Shown in pieces: positions 24,303-33,327 of a stretch of DNA of 64,000 nt (position 1 is its first letter; the number at the start of each line of letters is the position of its first letter). Source of the stretch: Chitinophaga niabensis (GTDB lineage Bacteria; Bacteroidota; Bacteroidia; Chitinophagales; Chitinophagaceae); contig NZ_CP154260.1 in NCBI RefSeq assembly GCF_039545795.1, forward strand, positions 3,167,001-3,231,000. Reading direction: 5' to 3'. Position numbers and translations under genes: made by a program. The notes beneath the pieces were generated by a model that was given only the letters and a program-made list of their open reading frames with translations, was not told the DNA's origin and searched no databases.

Positions 24303-24938
24303 TCAGGGTTTAAGGCCTCCGAGGTTGTATACTTCTTCATCAGGAGGAAGATCGGCAAGTATTGTGCTGGTACCTGTTTTATAAGGAACAACAAACGCGG
24401 TGATCCTGTTTAATCTCGGCCTTTGTTGTGATGCATCATCGGGAACATACTCCCTGATAAATGCGGCATCGTAGATCCCGAATTCGACCCTGAAATCCAC
24501 ATCCTCCCTGGAGCCGGCAGTTGAAAGCACCTTATAGATCCAATCACCGAATTTCCAGCCGCGGAAATTTACACTTTGCGTCATGATCCTTTTAGTAACG
24601 GTCACTCTTATACCCGGAGCCACATCCGTGTCATCGAATCCCTGTTGCAGCATTTCCGCTCTATACTTCTGAATACAAGGTTGCGCAAATCCATACTTCA
24701 CAATTTCTCCATCATTGGGGTCTGCTGAATTAAAAGCTTCCTGAAAAAATTCGAGCTGGCTGGCAGCAAAGCCGTGCGTATTTAGACGAGAACTATCCAC
24801 CTGGGATTGGCGTACATCTGGTTGGGGGCGTTGACTATCTGCCTGGGGTTGGTTTGATTCCGTGTTTTTGCCTGAATTATCACAGGCAGCCAGCAGTGCT
24901 AAAGACAGAACAGGGATAAGTAATTTACTTTTCTTCAT
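24303..24938 (-). CDS. Lipoprotein heading the kinase operon
   Basis: A 211-residue lipoprotein (LLAAC, Cys19). After the signal comes a low-complexity linker rich in Gln, Pro, Asp and Ser (NQPQADSQRPQPDVRQSQ), then a globular part with SVNFRGWKFGDWIYKVL and RVEFGIYDAAFIREYVPD. I recognise no domain. It is 3 bases upstream of the seven-helix gene, so it should be made with the seven-helix protein, kinase and regulator. It may be a periplasmic modulator of the sensor. Confidence 0.7.
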   Translation of the reverse strand: MKKSKLLIPVLSLALLAACDNSGKNTESNQPQADSQRPQPDVRQSQVDSSRLNTHGFAASQLEFFQEAFNSADPNDGEIVKYGFAQPCIQKYRAEMLQQGFDDTDVAPGIRVTVTKRIMTQSVNFRGWKFGDWIYKVLSTAGSREDVDFRVEFGIYDAAFIREYVPDDASQQRPRLNRITAFVVPYKTGTSTILADLPPDEEVYNLGGLKP

Positions 24939-25155
24939 TGTTATAACTGTTTGAGGTTAGAGAATGAACGCAAGTTAGTTCACTTCACAAATCAAAAACA
25001 CGGGAAGATCCCCGGTGAATCCCCCAAAAACACCCCCTTTATAAACGGGTCTTTCCCCCTTGTTTCACTGTTGGTAACCGGTGTAGTTTTGCTGTATAAT
25101 CAATCAAGGTCCAGGGTAAACTCCAAATATTATTTCACCTATACATATTCAAGTT

Positions 25156-26853
25156 ATGCATAAAAAATTCATTTTCATTATCCCCTTCCTGTTTCTTTTC
25201 CTGGCTGTATCCGCGCAGGAGGTCACGGAGCCGCTGGTAATAGATGTTGCCGCCGGGAAATATCCCCGCAGCCTGCCTTTTGACCGGCCATTCCAGATCA
25301 GGTATACTCCTGAAAAGAAGATCGCTATAAAATACGTGGGCCTTTTCCAGGTAGGCAGAGATGGCTGCTTCCAAAGAATGGGATCTTTAAAATGTATCAA
25401 GGCGAAAATACGGAACGACAAAACTTTAAAAACAAAAAAAGACCGCGACTCTGCATTGAAAAAAGAGCTGGATGTGATACCCAGCGAAACACTCTATTAC
25501 GATATGCAGGACACATCTACCAAAGGCGTTAAATTTGATATGCCCGCCCTGAAACCCAACAAAAGATATACGCTTGTCTTTATGTCTTTCAAAAGAATAG
25601 AAGGTATACAGGCAATTGTTGACACCATGCGTGTTGATACCATGAAGGCCAGAATAATGTACGAGCAGCTCCAACGTGATAATACCTATCATCTCTCTCT
25701 TAATAAAAACGCCGGTTGCGGTAAATGTGAGAAGGATTTTACGATCGACTCGTTTCATGTATTCGAACCTTTTTACTATAAGCAACTGAAGACGCTTGAA
25801 GATTCGATCAAAAAGGTGGAAGGTTTATTAAAAGGGCTGTTATCCTCCAAACCAGTACCGGGAAAGATCAGTATCGATCCTGTAAAGATAGATACCGGCC
25901 TTATCCGGGCCATTGTAAATCATTCCCAGCAATGCCCTGCATGCAAGGATTCCATCTGGCAACAGGAATGGTCTGTTACAGGTAAGATCGATGCATTAAC
26001 GCCTTTGCTAAGATTAACGGCGCTAAGTAAAGATACCGGCATAACATTCGGGTATCATGATATTTATACCATTCCCCTTGTGCCAAATACCAATGTCAAT
26101 TATGCAACCCGCTTAAAGAACCTTTCTACTACCATCACAGGGCTGGAGAAGTTATTGATACTAATGGATTACTTCCATGCCAGGCATGCTTACCACGAAA
26201 GGAGATATGCAGGATTAAGAGATGAGATACAGGATGCCATTGATACTTTAAAAAAGAATGCGGCCATTTTTGCGGAATTGGCGAAAACAGAAACAGGGTA
26301 TAAAGACAGTATTGCGAAAATAAAACACCTGAGCGACAGCCTGCAACAATATTCAGAAATATTCTTTAGCCCCTCATCCAGTTTTCACTCAGACAGCTAT
26401 ACCTATAATTTTGAAACCCGTGCAGATTTTCTCCTCAAGCCTGATTTTGGCTTCATGTATTACGGAAGCCTTAATAAGCGCTCCTCTTTCAATGGCTTCG
26501 CCGCGTATCTGGGTTTTCATATCAACTTCAGGCCACTGGATACTAATATCCCTTTTGGAGCCATCGGGAATGAAGGGGTACTGGGGCATCTTTCATTTAA
26601 CGGAGGCGCCCTGATAGGCTCCTTTGCAGAAGCGGGCAAACGGGATGGGCTTATTGGCAATACGGCCATCTTCACCGGTCTTGGATGGGCATTTACGGAT
26701 TGGTTAAGACTAACATCCGGTGCATTATGGTATAGGAAAGAAGAAGTAAACCCATTGAAATCGAGAAAAACAACAGCGGCAGTACCGTATATAAGCCTTT
26801 CGATCGATTTCAGGTTAAAGGGTATTTATGAAAGCTTTGCAGGTATCTTCTAA
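25156..26853 (+). CDS. Secreted protein with two CxxC motifs and a barrel-like C terminus
   Basis: A 565-residue exported protein (signal peptide ending AVSAQ). It has an N-terminal beta region, then a helical middle, with two CxxC motifs: CGKC in NAGCGKCEKDF (about residue 190) and CPAC in QQCPACKDSIW (about residue 257). The last 150 residues are aromatic-rich, with alternating strands (DFGFMYYGSLNKRSSFNGFAAY, FTDWLRLTSGALWYRK), and the chain ends in Phe, as in outer-membrane barrels. No family is recognised. It leads an operon with a lipoprotein (9 bases on) and a 73-residue protein. Confidence 0.6.
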   Translation: MHKKFIFIIPFLFLFLAVSAQEVTEPLVIDVAAGKYPRSLPFDRPFQIRYTPEKKIAIKYVGLFQVGRDGCFQRMGSLKCIKAKIRNDKTLKTKKDRDSALKKELDVIPSETLYYDMQDTSTKGVKFDMPALKPNKRYTLVFMSFKRIEGIQAIVDTMRVDTMKARIMYEQLQRDNTYHLSLNKNAGCGKCEKDFTIDSFHVFEPFYYKQLKTLEDSIKKVEGLLKGLLSSKPVPGKISIDPVKIDTGLIRAIVNHSQQCPACKDSIWQQEWSVTGKIDALTPLLRLTALSKDTGITFGYHDIYTIPLVPNTNVNYATRLKNLSTTITGLEKLLILMDYFHARHAYHERRYAGLRDEIQDAIDTLKKNAAIFAELAKTETGYKDSIAKIKHLSDSLQQYSEIFFSPSSSFHSDSYTYNFETRADFLLKPDFGFMYYGSLNKRSSFNGFAAYLGFHINFRPLDTNIPFGAIGNEGVLGHLSFNGGALIGSFAEAGKRDGLIGNTAIFTGLGWAFTDWLRLTSGALWYRKEEVNPLKSRKTTAAVPYISLSIDFRLKGIYESFAGIF

Positions 26854-26862
26854 AAACAGTAT

Positions 26863-27576
26863 ATGAAAATATTACCTCAACTCCTCGTATGCCTTTTCCT
26901 GGCAGGCTGTGAAACAGACCAGGACAAATACTTAAAAGAAAATGAACAGCATTTGTTGAAGATCTCTGCCAGCAAAACGCAGATAGAGGCAGATGGCGTC
27001 AGCACACTGAACGTTACGGCAATTATACCGGACTATTCCATCAGTAAAGGTATCCTGTTTACAACCAGCCACGGAAAGTTTGCTGACAGTGCTAAACAAG
27101 CAACACTGGATGCTGCTTTAAAAGAGGATACCATGCGTGTAACGGCAGTACTTGTATCCTCCCTGGAAGTTACGCCGGAAGTGAAGGTCGCGGCTTCTAT
27201 CAAAGGTCTGGAGAAACAGGTCCTGGTGGCCTTTACGCAGGCATTTCCGGAAGCTGTGAACCTGGAATCTGCCATAGCCAGTATACCGGCCAATTTTGGA
27301 AGTGAAGCACCGTTACAGGCTTTTCTGTTGAGGCAGCAGGGCACACCCAGCCTGCATCAGATTGTAACATTCAATGCCATAAAGGAGAACGGCGGACAGC
27401 TGGGAGAATTCAGGGCCATCGATCCGGGAGGAAGTAATGACAAGGGGATTGTAAACGCCATTTTTGTACTGAAGGACACTACTTATACCGGTCCCCTGCG
27501 GATCATTGCAACAGCCTACGCCAGATCTGGCGTAGTTACAGATACCTTAAAGATTTTTATCACCAAAAAACAATAA
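26863..27576 (+). CDS. Lipoprotein with Ig-like (Big) repeats
   Basis: A 237-residue lipoprotein (FLAGC, Cys16). The mature part appears to have two bacterial Ig-like segments: LKISASKTQIEADGVSTLNVTAIIPDYS, which resembles invasin-type Big domains, and a second one near VTFNAIKENGGQLGEFRAIDPGGSNDKG. Such domains usually give stalks or surface adhesion. It is 9 bases after the two-CxxC protein gene and 3 bases before a 73-residue gene, so the three are likely co-transcribed. Confidence 0.65.
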   Translation: MKILPQLLVCLFLAGCETDQDKYLKENEQHLLKISASKTQIEADGVSTLNVTAIIPDYSISKGILFTTSHGKFADSAKQATLDAALKEDTMRVTAVLVSSLEVTPEVKVAASIKGLEKQVLVAFTQAFPEAVNLESAIASIPANFGSEAPLQAFLLRQQGTPSLHQIVTFNAIKENGGQLGEFRAIDPGGSNDKGIVNAIFVLKDTTYTGPLRIIATAYARSGVVTDTLKIFITKKQ

Positions 27577-27579
27577 TGT

Positions 27580-27801
27580 ATGTCAAACTCAGAAAAATTT
27601 AAAGCCGCTTTTAACACGATTATGGAAGAATTCCATGCTGAATTAAAAAATGAAGAGATCAGTTCGGTAGAGTTCGTGCTGGACCCGAGCAGACAAATTC
27701 ACGGTGAAGAGCATCCCGGGCCCGAGGGAACAAAACTCATCTTAAGCGGCATTTGCCGTTGGAATCCCGCACGGAGAAGGATTGAATGTGGCCGCCCCTA
27801 A
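27580..27801 (+). CDS. 73-residue protein of unknown function
   Basis: A small soluble protein that begins 3 bases after the stop of the Ig-like lipoprotein. It has an amphipathic N-terminal helix (FKAAFNTIMEEFHAELKNEE) and a polar C-terminal half (HGEEHPGPEGTKLILSG, ending in a basic Arg-rich tail). It has no signal peptide, unlike its two operon mates. The ATG at 27580 is the natural start given the spacing. Function unknown. A strong terminator follows at 27843. Confidence 0.6.
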   Translation: MSNSEKFKAAFNTIMEEFHAELKNEEISSVEFVLDPSRQIHGEEHPGPEGTKLILSGICRWNPARRRIECGRP

Positions 27802-27842
27802 GTTCATCGCTGGCCTTTTTATCTCTTGTTCCTCAAATAAAA

Positions 27843-27874
27843 ATCCCCCGGGTTTTAAGCCGGGGGATGTTTTT
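27843..27874. terminator. Bidirectional intrinsic terminator
   Basis: A perfect 9-bp GC-rich stem (ATCCCCCGG and its complement), an 8-base loop, then GTTTTTT. The A-rich flank serves the minus-strand lipoprotein gene that ends at 27902. Confidence 0.9.
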
Positions 27875-27901
27875 TCCCATTTGCAATACAGCATCCGATT
27901 A

Positions 27902-28579
27902 TTATCTGTTAGGTATAGTAGCGAGGATCGCGTTTAAAGTGGCACGGTCGAGGCCATCATGATCTGTAACTAACCACACCAGGTCCTGTACATCTGAATT
28001 TACATCCATGTAATCTCCATATTCAGGGTATTCACTTTCTTCCAGTTTCTTGTTCTTCAGCAGATTGATCAGTTCCCTCATCAGTGTGCTGTTAGAAACG
28101 GGGCCGAGGGTATAGATAGCGCTTTCCCTGCTCGCATGTTTGGTTGCATTGATACAATACGAATCAATGCTTACACGCGTAAGCTTGTTTGCTTTCAGCG
28201 TAATACGCGTTTCCTGGATAACAATACCATGCTGATATTCCTGAGCATTGGTAGCAAGGATGACAAGGCCGGCCGGGATAACGAGGGTGACATCTTCCTG
28301 TTTGCTGTTGAAGAGTGCCACACAAACCTCTACGAGGCTGCCGCTACCTACCTGGTACACGGTATCGCAATCATCCCCTTTAATGGTTCCTACCACGGAA
28401 ATACCAGTTGGCAATACGAACTGTTCTCCGTTGGGGGTTCCGGTGTTTTCTCCCATTCCGGGGATCTTACCTGCCTGTTCGGCGGGTTTGTTATCACCAC
28501 TACCTTTCTTACAGGCGTTCATCGAAAAGGCCATGCATAGGGCCATTGTTAACAACACAAAGGATTGTTTCATTTTCAT
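27902..28579 (-). CDS. Lipoprotein of unknown function
   Basis: A 225-residue lipoprotein (SMNAC, Cys23). The mature N terminus is a flexible Gly/Asn/Pro-rich segment (NTGTPNGEQFVLPTG). The core contains a beta-type stretch with DDCDTVYQVGSGSLVEVCVALFNSKQEDVTLVIPAG, and the C terminus is helical (LMRELINLLKNKKLEESEYPE). No family is recognised. Two TATTTTTG -7 boxes lie 20 and 60 bases upstream of the start. Confidence 0.6.
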   Translation of the reverse strand: MKMKQSFVLLTMALCMAFSMNACKKGSGDNKPAEQAGKIPGMGENTGTPNGEQFVLPTGISVVGTIKGDDCDTVYQVGSGSLVEVCVALFNSKQEDVTLVIPAGLVILATNAQEYQHGIVIQETRITLKANKLTRVSIDSYCINATKHASRESAIYTLGPVSNSTLMRELINLLKNKKLEESEYPEYGDYMDVNSDVQDLVWLVTDHDGLDRATLNAILATIPNR

Positions 28580-28598
28580 ATAGTTTGGTTTCCGAAGC

Positions 28599-28606
28599 CA
28601 AAAATA
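28599..28606 (-). promoter_or_regulatory. TAnnTTTG -7 box, proximal
   Basis: Minus-strand TATTTTTG, an exact match, 20 bases before the lipoprotein start at 28579. It is the nearer of two identical boxes. Confidence 0.5.
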
Positions 28607-28638
28607 ATGCCCTATGGGTTGATTTTGAAGGGGAAATG

Positions 28639-28646
28639 CAAAAATA
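28639..28646 (-). promoter_or_regulatory. TAnnTTTG -7 box, distal
   Basis: A second minus-strand TATTTTTG, 40 bases upstream of the first. It could be a second promoter for the same gene or chance. Confidence 0.3.
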
Positions 28647-28707
28647 CCGGAATGACGGTAGGAAGTATCTACTGGTTTTTGGGGATTTTTTTCCTGACTG
28701 AATGATC

Positions 28708-30480
28708 CTACATTAATCTTCTCACCCTGAAACGGATAGTTACGGGTACTATTTTATTCTGCTGTGCACGATTTTCCATATTTATGGTAAAATTACCGGC
28801 AATATATTGCCCCGCAACGCCATATTCTGCTATATACCAGTTCCCTCCAGTAAGAATACCTTTGAGATCTGTATCCGGGCCAGTGTATACTTTTACTTCT
28901 TTAAGCTGGTGGCCATAGCCTGCCCGGGAAGGGCCCCAATAGGTTATAGACACATTTTGGAAAAAAGAGCCGTCCTGCTTCATTGTATAAACATGAGTTC
29001 CGGTATCCTGGCCGCTGGCATAGAGATTCCTTGTTCCAAAAGAACCATACTCCGGAGGGGTAAAACTAAATGTCTTACCATCTATCACCACATCAAAATA
29101 CGTTTCACCGGTAAACCCGCAGGCCTGTACAGTGGGGATATTATATTCTCCGCCGGGTGCTATCTTCTGATAATAGGGCGTGGTGCTTTCCTGTTTGTTT
29201 AAAGTATCCACGCCTATCACTGCAATAGTTGCTTCAGTACCCTGGCATATGAGAATCCTGGCCATATATTGTCCCTGCTCATCTAACGGCATCCGGGAAT
29301 GCCCGTTCTTTTGCTGTATCAGCGCATATCCCTTCCTTAAAGGTGTGCCATCGCAGGTAGTTACCTTACCACGAATTATAGCATACCTGGTAGTGAGCGC
29401 ATCCACCGTTAGCAGGTTCAGATCCTTATCCTCCGCCATTGGGGGAACTGTAAAATTCTTTAATTCATTCATGCAGGTACTATACAGGCGCACGCGCAGT
29501 TCTTTATTTCTTGGAACTGCTGTATTAATACGGCCGGAAGAATCTGTGTATAAATAGATGTAGGAAGAGTCGTTTCCTGTTTCTGAGATCCTCATTCTAT
29601 GAAATGAAAAAGGCTTGTCTTCTGTGTTCTTAAATTGCATGCTGAGGTTGATCATCTCTTCCGGCATGTCTGCACTCCAGAAAGAAAAATGACTTACGGT
29701 GCCTGTGTAAACATCTCCCTGTTTGGTGGCAGTGCCTTCTTCTTTCCATATGCCCTTCTCTTCATCAAAATACCATAAGGGAATGGAGGCAGGAGCTGTG
29801 GGAGCCATGCTGGCAGGGATCGCTATTTTAATAACGGCGGTTTTTCCATTGGCGAGCTGCAACTTCTCCCCTCCTGTGCCTTCCAGTTCTATAGCCAGCA
29901 TACCGTAAGGACGCAATGCTTTCTTTTTGCCTGACCTATCGTACCCATAGTTGCCGCCGGGTCTTTTGGAAGTGTTTTTCAATGTTGCCGGATCTATGTA
30001 GCTGGCAAAAATGCTGATCTCACCCTGGTAAGGCGTTTTTTGTGTTTTATTGATCATACCGTTGTCCGGTAACTGAATGGTGTTCCTTGTTTCGAAAGTT
30101 ACCAGGCCTGGCGAGGCGGAGGGTACAGCGGTTATTTTATTTTTACGGATGAGCTGGATCTCTGTGAAACCTGTATTACCTGTTTGGGGAGTGAATGTTT
30201 TTCCGGTTTTGAAATATCCTGTTACTTCTGCATACACAAATGCATTCGTTTTATCCAGGTTCACCTTATCAAAGCGGAATTCTCCCTCTTTATTGGTAAT
30301 AGTGGAAGCATCCAGCGTTTTTACGGTGATATTATCTACGAGTCTGCCGGATTCATCCAATACCCTGCCTTGTATCGAGGCGGTTACCATTTCTGGTTTA
30401 GGTTCCGGTTGAGCGTCTTTCTTCTTTCCGCAGGAAAATAGCAGTAAGGTGCAAAGGGAAATGCTTATCGTACGTATCAT
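28708..30480 (-). CDS. Lipoprotein with carboxypeptidase-like regulatory domain
   Basis: A 590-residue lipoprotein; the ATG at 30480 gives the normal signal peptide (MIRTISISLCTLLLFSCGKK). An N-terminal carboxypeptidase-like regulatory domain is visible in TASIQGRVLDESGRLVDNITVKTLDASTITNKEGEFRFD. A long middle contains a second similar segment (IIRGKVTTCDGTPLRKGYALIQQKNGHSRMPLDEQGQYMARI). These fit cell-surface sandwich-repeat proteins common in Chitinophagaceae. It starts 41 bases after the GH127-like stop and may belong to that operon. No catalytic residues are seen. Confidence 0.75.
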   Translation of the reverse strand: MIRTISISLCTLLLFSCGKKKDAQPEPKPEMVTASIQGRVLDESGRLVDNITVKTLDASTITNKEGEFRFDKVNLDKTNAFVYAEVTGYFKTGKTFTPQTGNTGFTEIQLIRKNKITAVPSASPGLVTFETRNTIQLPDNGMINKTQKTPYQGEISIFASYIDPATLKNTSKRPGGNYGYDRSGKKKALRPYGMLAIELEGTGGEKLQLANGKTAVIKIAIPASMAPTAPASIPLWYFDEEKGIWKEEGTATKQGDVYTGTVSHFSFWSADMPEEMINLSMQFKNTEDKPFSFHRMRISETGNDSSYIYLYTDSSGRINTAVPRNKELRVRLYSTCMNELKNFTVPPMAEDKDLNLLTVDALTTRYAIIRGKVTTCDGTPLRKGYALIQQKNGHSRMPLDEQGQYMARILICQGTEATIAVIGVDTLNKQESTTPYYQKIAPGGEYNIPTVQACGFTGETYFDVVIDGKTFSFTPPEYGSFGTRNLYASGQDTGTHVYTMKQDGSFFQNVSITYWGPSRAGYGHQLKEVKVYTGPDTDLKGILTGGNWYIAEYGVAGQYIAGNFTINMENRAQQNKIVPVTIRFRVRRLM

Positions 30481-30521
30481 GATAGGTAGAGGGTGCTTTG
30501 AAGCAGCAAATCTAAGCATTT

Positions 30522-32447
30522 TTACCGTTTGTTCAGCACCGGGAACTGTGAAATCCTGAGGTTCGTACAGCCGTAAGGGATAAGAATGATCTCTTCTTCT
30601 TCCTTTGCAGTCTCCATCCTGTACGTTTTACTGAAAGGCAGTGGGCCTGCCATTTCGTTGTATAATTGCCAGGAAGGGATGCGCCTGGCTTTGGTTTTTA
30701 TGCTTATCGGCGCGTTCTCCAGGTTCCAGGGATATTTGCTGACAGCGCTGCTTTGCGATACTTTGTAATGATCTTCCGTGAGGCCGTAATTCCAGGGGGT
30801 GGTGGGGCGTACTTCGTAGAATTCCTCACCACCATATGAGCCCGGAGGATTAGGATATTTCACCAACTTCATTTCCTCTCCTATTTTTAACCCATAAGTA
30901 AGCGGGCCACGTTCTATGGAAATGGAATTCTCCTGCCAGGTGTTTTTATAAATGTGCATGGGTAAATTAAGTTCTACCACATCACCGGATTTCCATTCGC
31001 GTTCGATCTTCACTACCTGGTTGCCTTCTGATTGTTTCCATGTCTGGCCGTTGATTTTAATAGTGGCGTTCTTACACCATGCAGGTATGCGAAGGTGAAA
31101 AGGGAAACCTGATTTTTTTACTGAAGTGATGGTAAATTTGATATCCTCGCTGAAAGGGTAATTTGTTTCTTCTTTAATAGTAACGTCTTTGGTTTTCACT
31201 TCACTGGGAGAATATACGAGTGCGGCCAACCCTCCATCCGCGGTTGCATACCAGAGGTTCTGTGTGAATTTTGGCCAGCCCTGATGCATATTGGCTGTGC
31301 AGCAGGGATAACCTGTGAGCAGGCCGTAACATACGTCGGTACCATCATGATTCGTGTCGAAGTTGCGCATTTTGTTGGTGGCCATTACCTGGTTAGCCTG
31401 CTGGAAGTACTGGCGGTACAGGAAATCATCTGTGGCCTGTGCGGGTAATGCATTGAAGGCTATCTTTTCCAGGTGATCTGCATAGCTTACCTGGCCGGTA
31501 ATTTCGAGGATGCTTTCCAGTGAGAACATCATCTCTACCGCGGAACAAAACTCAGAGCCCTGTGTGGGGTTATTGCCGTGGAGGGCTTCATCTCCCCCGT
31601 ATAATCCATGGGCCAGGCCATTGAATTTACGAATGTCTGCGAAACCGGTTTTTACAGCATCGAGGTATTTTTGTTCTTTATGGCGTTGGTAATAAATGAT
31701 GGGTTCCTTGATGCCTTGTGCAAGGTTCACGCAGTGAATGCTTCCTTCGGTAGCCAGCATATTCCTTTCGAGGAATGCGGTGGTATAATCGAAGGTTTGT
31801 TTGTGAATGAGTTCGCCGAGTTCCAGCAAGAAAGCATCTTTTGTGATATCGTAGAGCCAGTAGACAACCATGAGGTTATCGCCACCGCGGTACCTTGCCC
31901 AGAAGGTCCATTTGTCCAAAGGATTGTTGGGGAGTTCTTTTAGCTGGTAGCGGAAATAGTTGGTCATCAGTTTGATGACCCTTTGATCCTGCGTAGCGGA
32001 GTAGTATTGTTTGAGTACCTTCAGCATCACCATTTTGGGCCACCAGTCGCGGCTGTTATCTCTTTGTATGCCAGGCTCCGGACCATAATCTTTTGAGGGG
32101 CCGAAGTAACCATCTGCCTGTTGGCTGTTGATCGTCCATTCTATCCATGGTTTGGTTTTGGCGATGAGTTCTTTATCATCTAAAATATAAGCGAGCGGTA
32201 ATAAGCCATCAATCCAGTAAGGGCCACGTTCCCATTGGTCGCCATCACCTCCCAGCCATCCGTTGCGGTTGTTCATCACTAAGGGATAGAGCTTGTCCAG
32301 GTTGCCGGTGGAGCCGGTTTTCTGACGTACCAGCATTTCTTTCAGCCAGCCATCTGCTTTGATGGCGCCGAGTGGAAGTTCTTTGTAAGGGTTCTGGGCG
32401 CTTGTTTGCAAAGTGCATACAAGGAAGAGTATGAATAATATTCTCAT
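30522..32447 (-). CDS. GH127-superfamily (DUF1680-like) glycosidase
   Basis: A 641-residue secreted protein; the ATG at 32447 begins the signal peptide (MRILFILFLVCTLQTSAQ), while the longer frame adds 24 residues ahead of it. The DUF1680-type barrel is recognisable, and the metal/thiolate site survives: Glu and Cys in GSEFCSAVE (near residue 299) and a Cys pair in GYPCCTANM (near residue 381). Sequence around these differs from the window's other GH127, so it is a distant relative, perhaps a beta-L-arabinofuranosidase of another family. It lies between CE6 and a CPD lipoprotein. Confidence 0.78.
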   Translation of the reverse strand: MRILFILFLVCTLQTSAQNPYKELPLGAIKADGWLKEMLVRQKTGSTGNLDKLYPLVMNNRNGWLGGDGDQWERGPYWIDGLLPLAYILDDKELIAKTKPWIEWTINSQQADGYFGPSKDYGPEPGIQRDNSRDWWPKMVMLKVLKQYYSATQDQRVIKLMTNYFRYQLKELPNNPLDKWTFWARYRGGDNLMVVYWLYDITKDAFLLELGELIHKQTFDYTTAFLERNMLATEGSIHCVNLAQGIKEPIIYYQRHKEQKYLDAVKTGFADIRKFNGLAHGLYGGDEALHGNNPTQGSEFCSAVEMMFSLESILEITGQVSYADHLEKIAFNALPAQATDDFLYRQYFQQANQVMATNKMRNFDTNHDGTDVCYGLLTGYPCCTANMHQGWPKFTQNLWYATADGGLAALVYSPSEVKTKDVTIKEETNYPFSEDIKFTITSVKKSGFPFHLRIPAWCKNATIKINGQTWKQSEGNQVVKIEREWKSGDVVELNLPMHIYKNTWQENSISIERGPLTYGLKIGEEMKLVKYPNPPGSYGGEEFYEVRPTTPWNYGLTEDHYKVSQSSAVSKYPWNLENAPISIKTKARRIPSWQLYNEMAGPLPFSKTYRMETAKEEEEIILIPYGCTNLRISQFPVLNKR

Positions 32448-32520
32448 GCGGGTTAAATTAACAGGATAAATGATAAAGAGATAGTCATTTTGAATCATTA
32501 TCTCATTCATTCGTATCAAA

Positions 32521-33279
32521 TTAGAGTTGCTTCATTTTCTCGGCATACCTCTTTCCGAATATACGTTGTGAGGCTGCGTCTATATGCAGGTTGTCTGCAT
32601 TGGGTGTGAGCCCTTTCCCCGATACCACCCCATAAAACCGTAATTTTTTGCCAGCTTCATATAATTGGGTATTTATTGCTGCTGCGCGTTTATTGAACTC
32701 CGGTAATTCGCCTGCAATAAAAGGTAATTTAGGCAGGTTGAATTCCTTTCTGAACCTGATCACCAGGCTTTCCAGCTTACCGGCGTAAAGTTTCGCTTTT
32801 TCGGGAGCGGAATCTGATTCGCCCTGATGCCAGAGGATACCTTTCAGTGTACCTTCTTTCATGGCGAGTTCTGTTCTCATAACGGCGTTATCCCAGGGAT
32901 AGGATTTTGTTTGTTCCCAGTATTGATTATAGAGCCAGTTATCTATTCCGGAACCGCCTGCGGCACAGGGGATCAGGCCTATGACGATGTTCGGGTCCTG
33001 CTTCAGCATTTCGCGGGCAAAGGTTAACCCGGGGCCTACGCCGGCCGCGCTTTTATCAAAGTGAACGGGGTCTTTGGCGATCACCCAGTTGCCTTCTTTG
33101 TTCAAACTCAGTATGCGTGGGTTGCCAATGGTATCCTGCGGTTCTACGATCCCTCTTCCTGCCATGTTGGACTGGCCGGCAAGGAGATAGAGGTGGAAGT
33201 TTTGTTTTTTGGTTTGAGCCTGCGTGGCTGTTGCTAAGAACAGCAGAACAGCGATGAAATAGGACAGCTTTTTTTGCAT
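32521..33279 (-). CDS. SASA-domain esterase (CE6-like acetylesterase)
   Basis: A 252-residue secreted SGNH-type esterase with a signal peptide ending TATQAQ. It carries the block I nucleophile Ser37 in LLAGQSNMAGRG, the Gly/Asn region in PCAAGGSGIDNW, HQGESD near residue 150, and the Asp-His pair in DNLHID. These match the sialate O-acetylesterase/CE6 acetyl-xylan esterase group. Deacetylation of plant xylan or pectin fits the neighbouring GH127-like enzyme. The gene heads a minus-strand group and is divergent from the serine hydrolase gene across 48 bases. Confidence 0.85.
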   Translation of the reverse strand: MQKKLSYFIAVLLFLATATQAQTKKQNFHLYLLAGQSNMAGRGIVEPQDTIGNPRILSLNKEGNWVIAKDPVHFDKSAAGVGPGLTFAREMLKQDPNIVIGLIPCAAGGSGIDNWLYNQYWEQTKSYPWDNAVMRTELAMKEGTLKGILWHQGESDSAPEKAKLYAGKLESLVIRFRKEFNLPKLPFIAGELPEFNKRAAAINTQLYEAGKKLRFYGVVSGKGLTPNADNLHIDAASQRIFGKRYAEKMKQL

Positions 33280-33327
33280 GATAACTTTATCAGGTATTTT
33301 CGCTCCTAAATTAATGTATATTCATCT

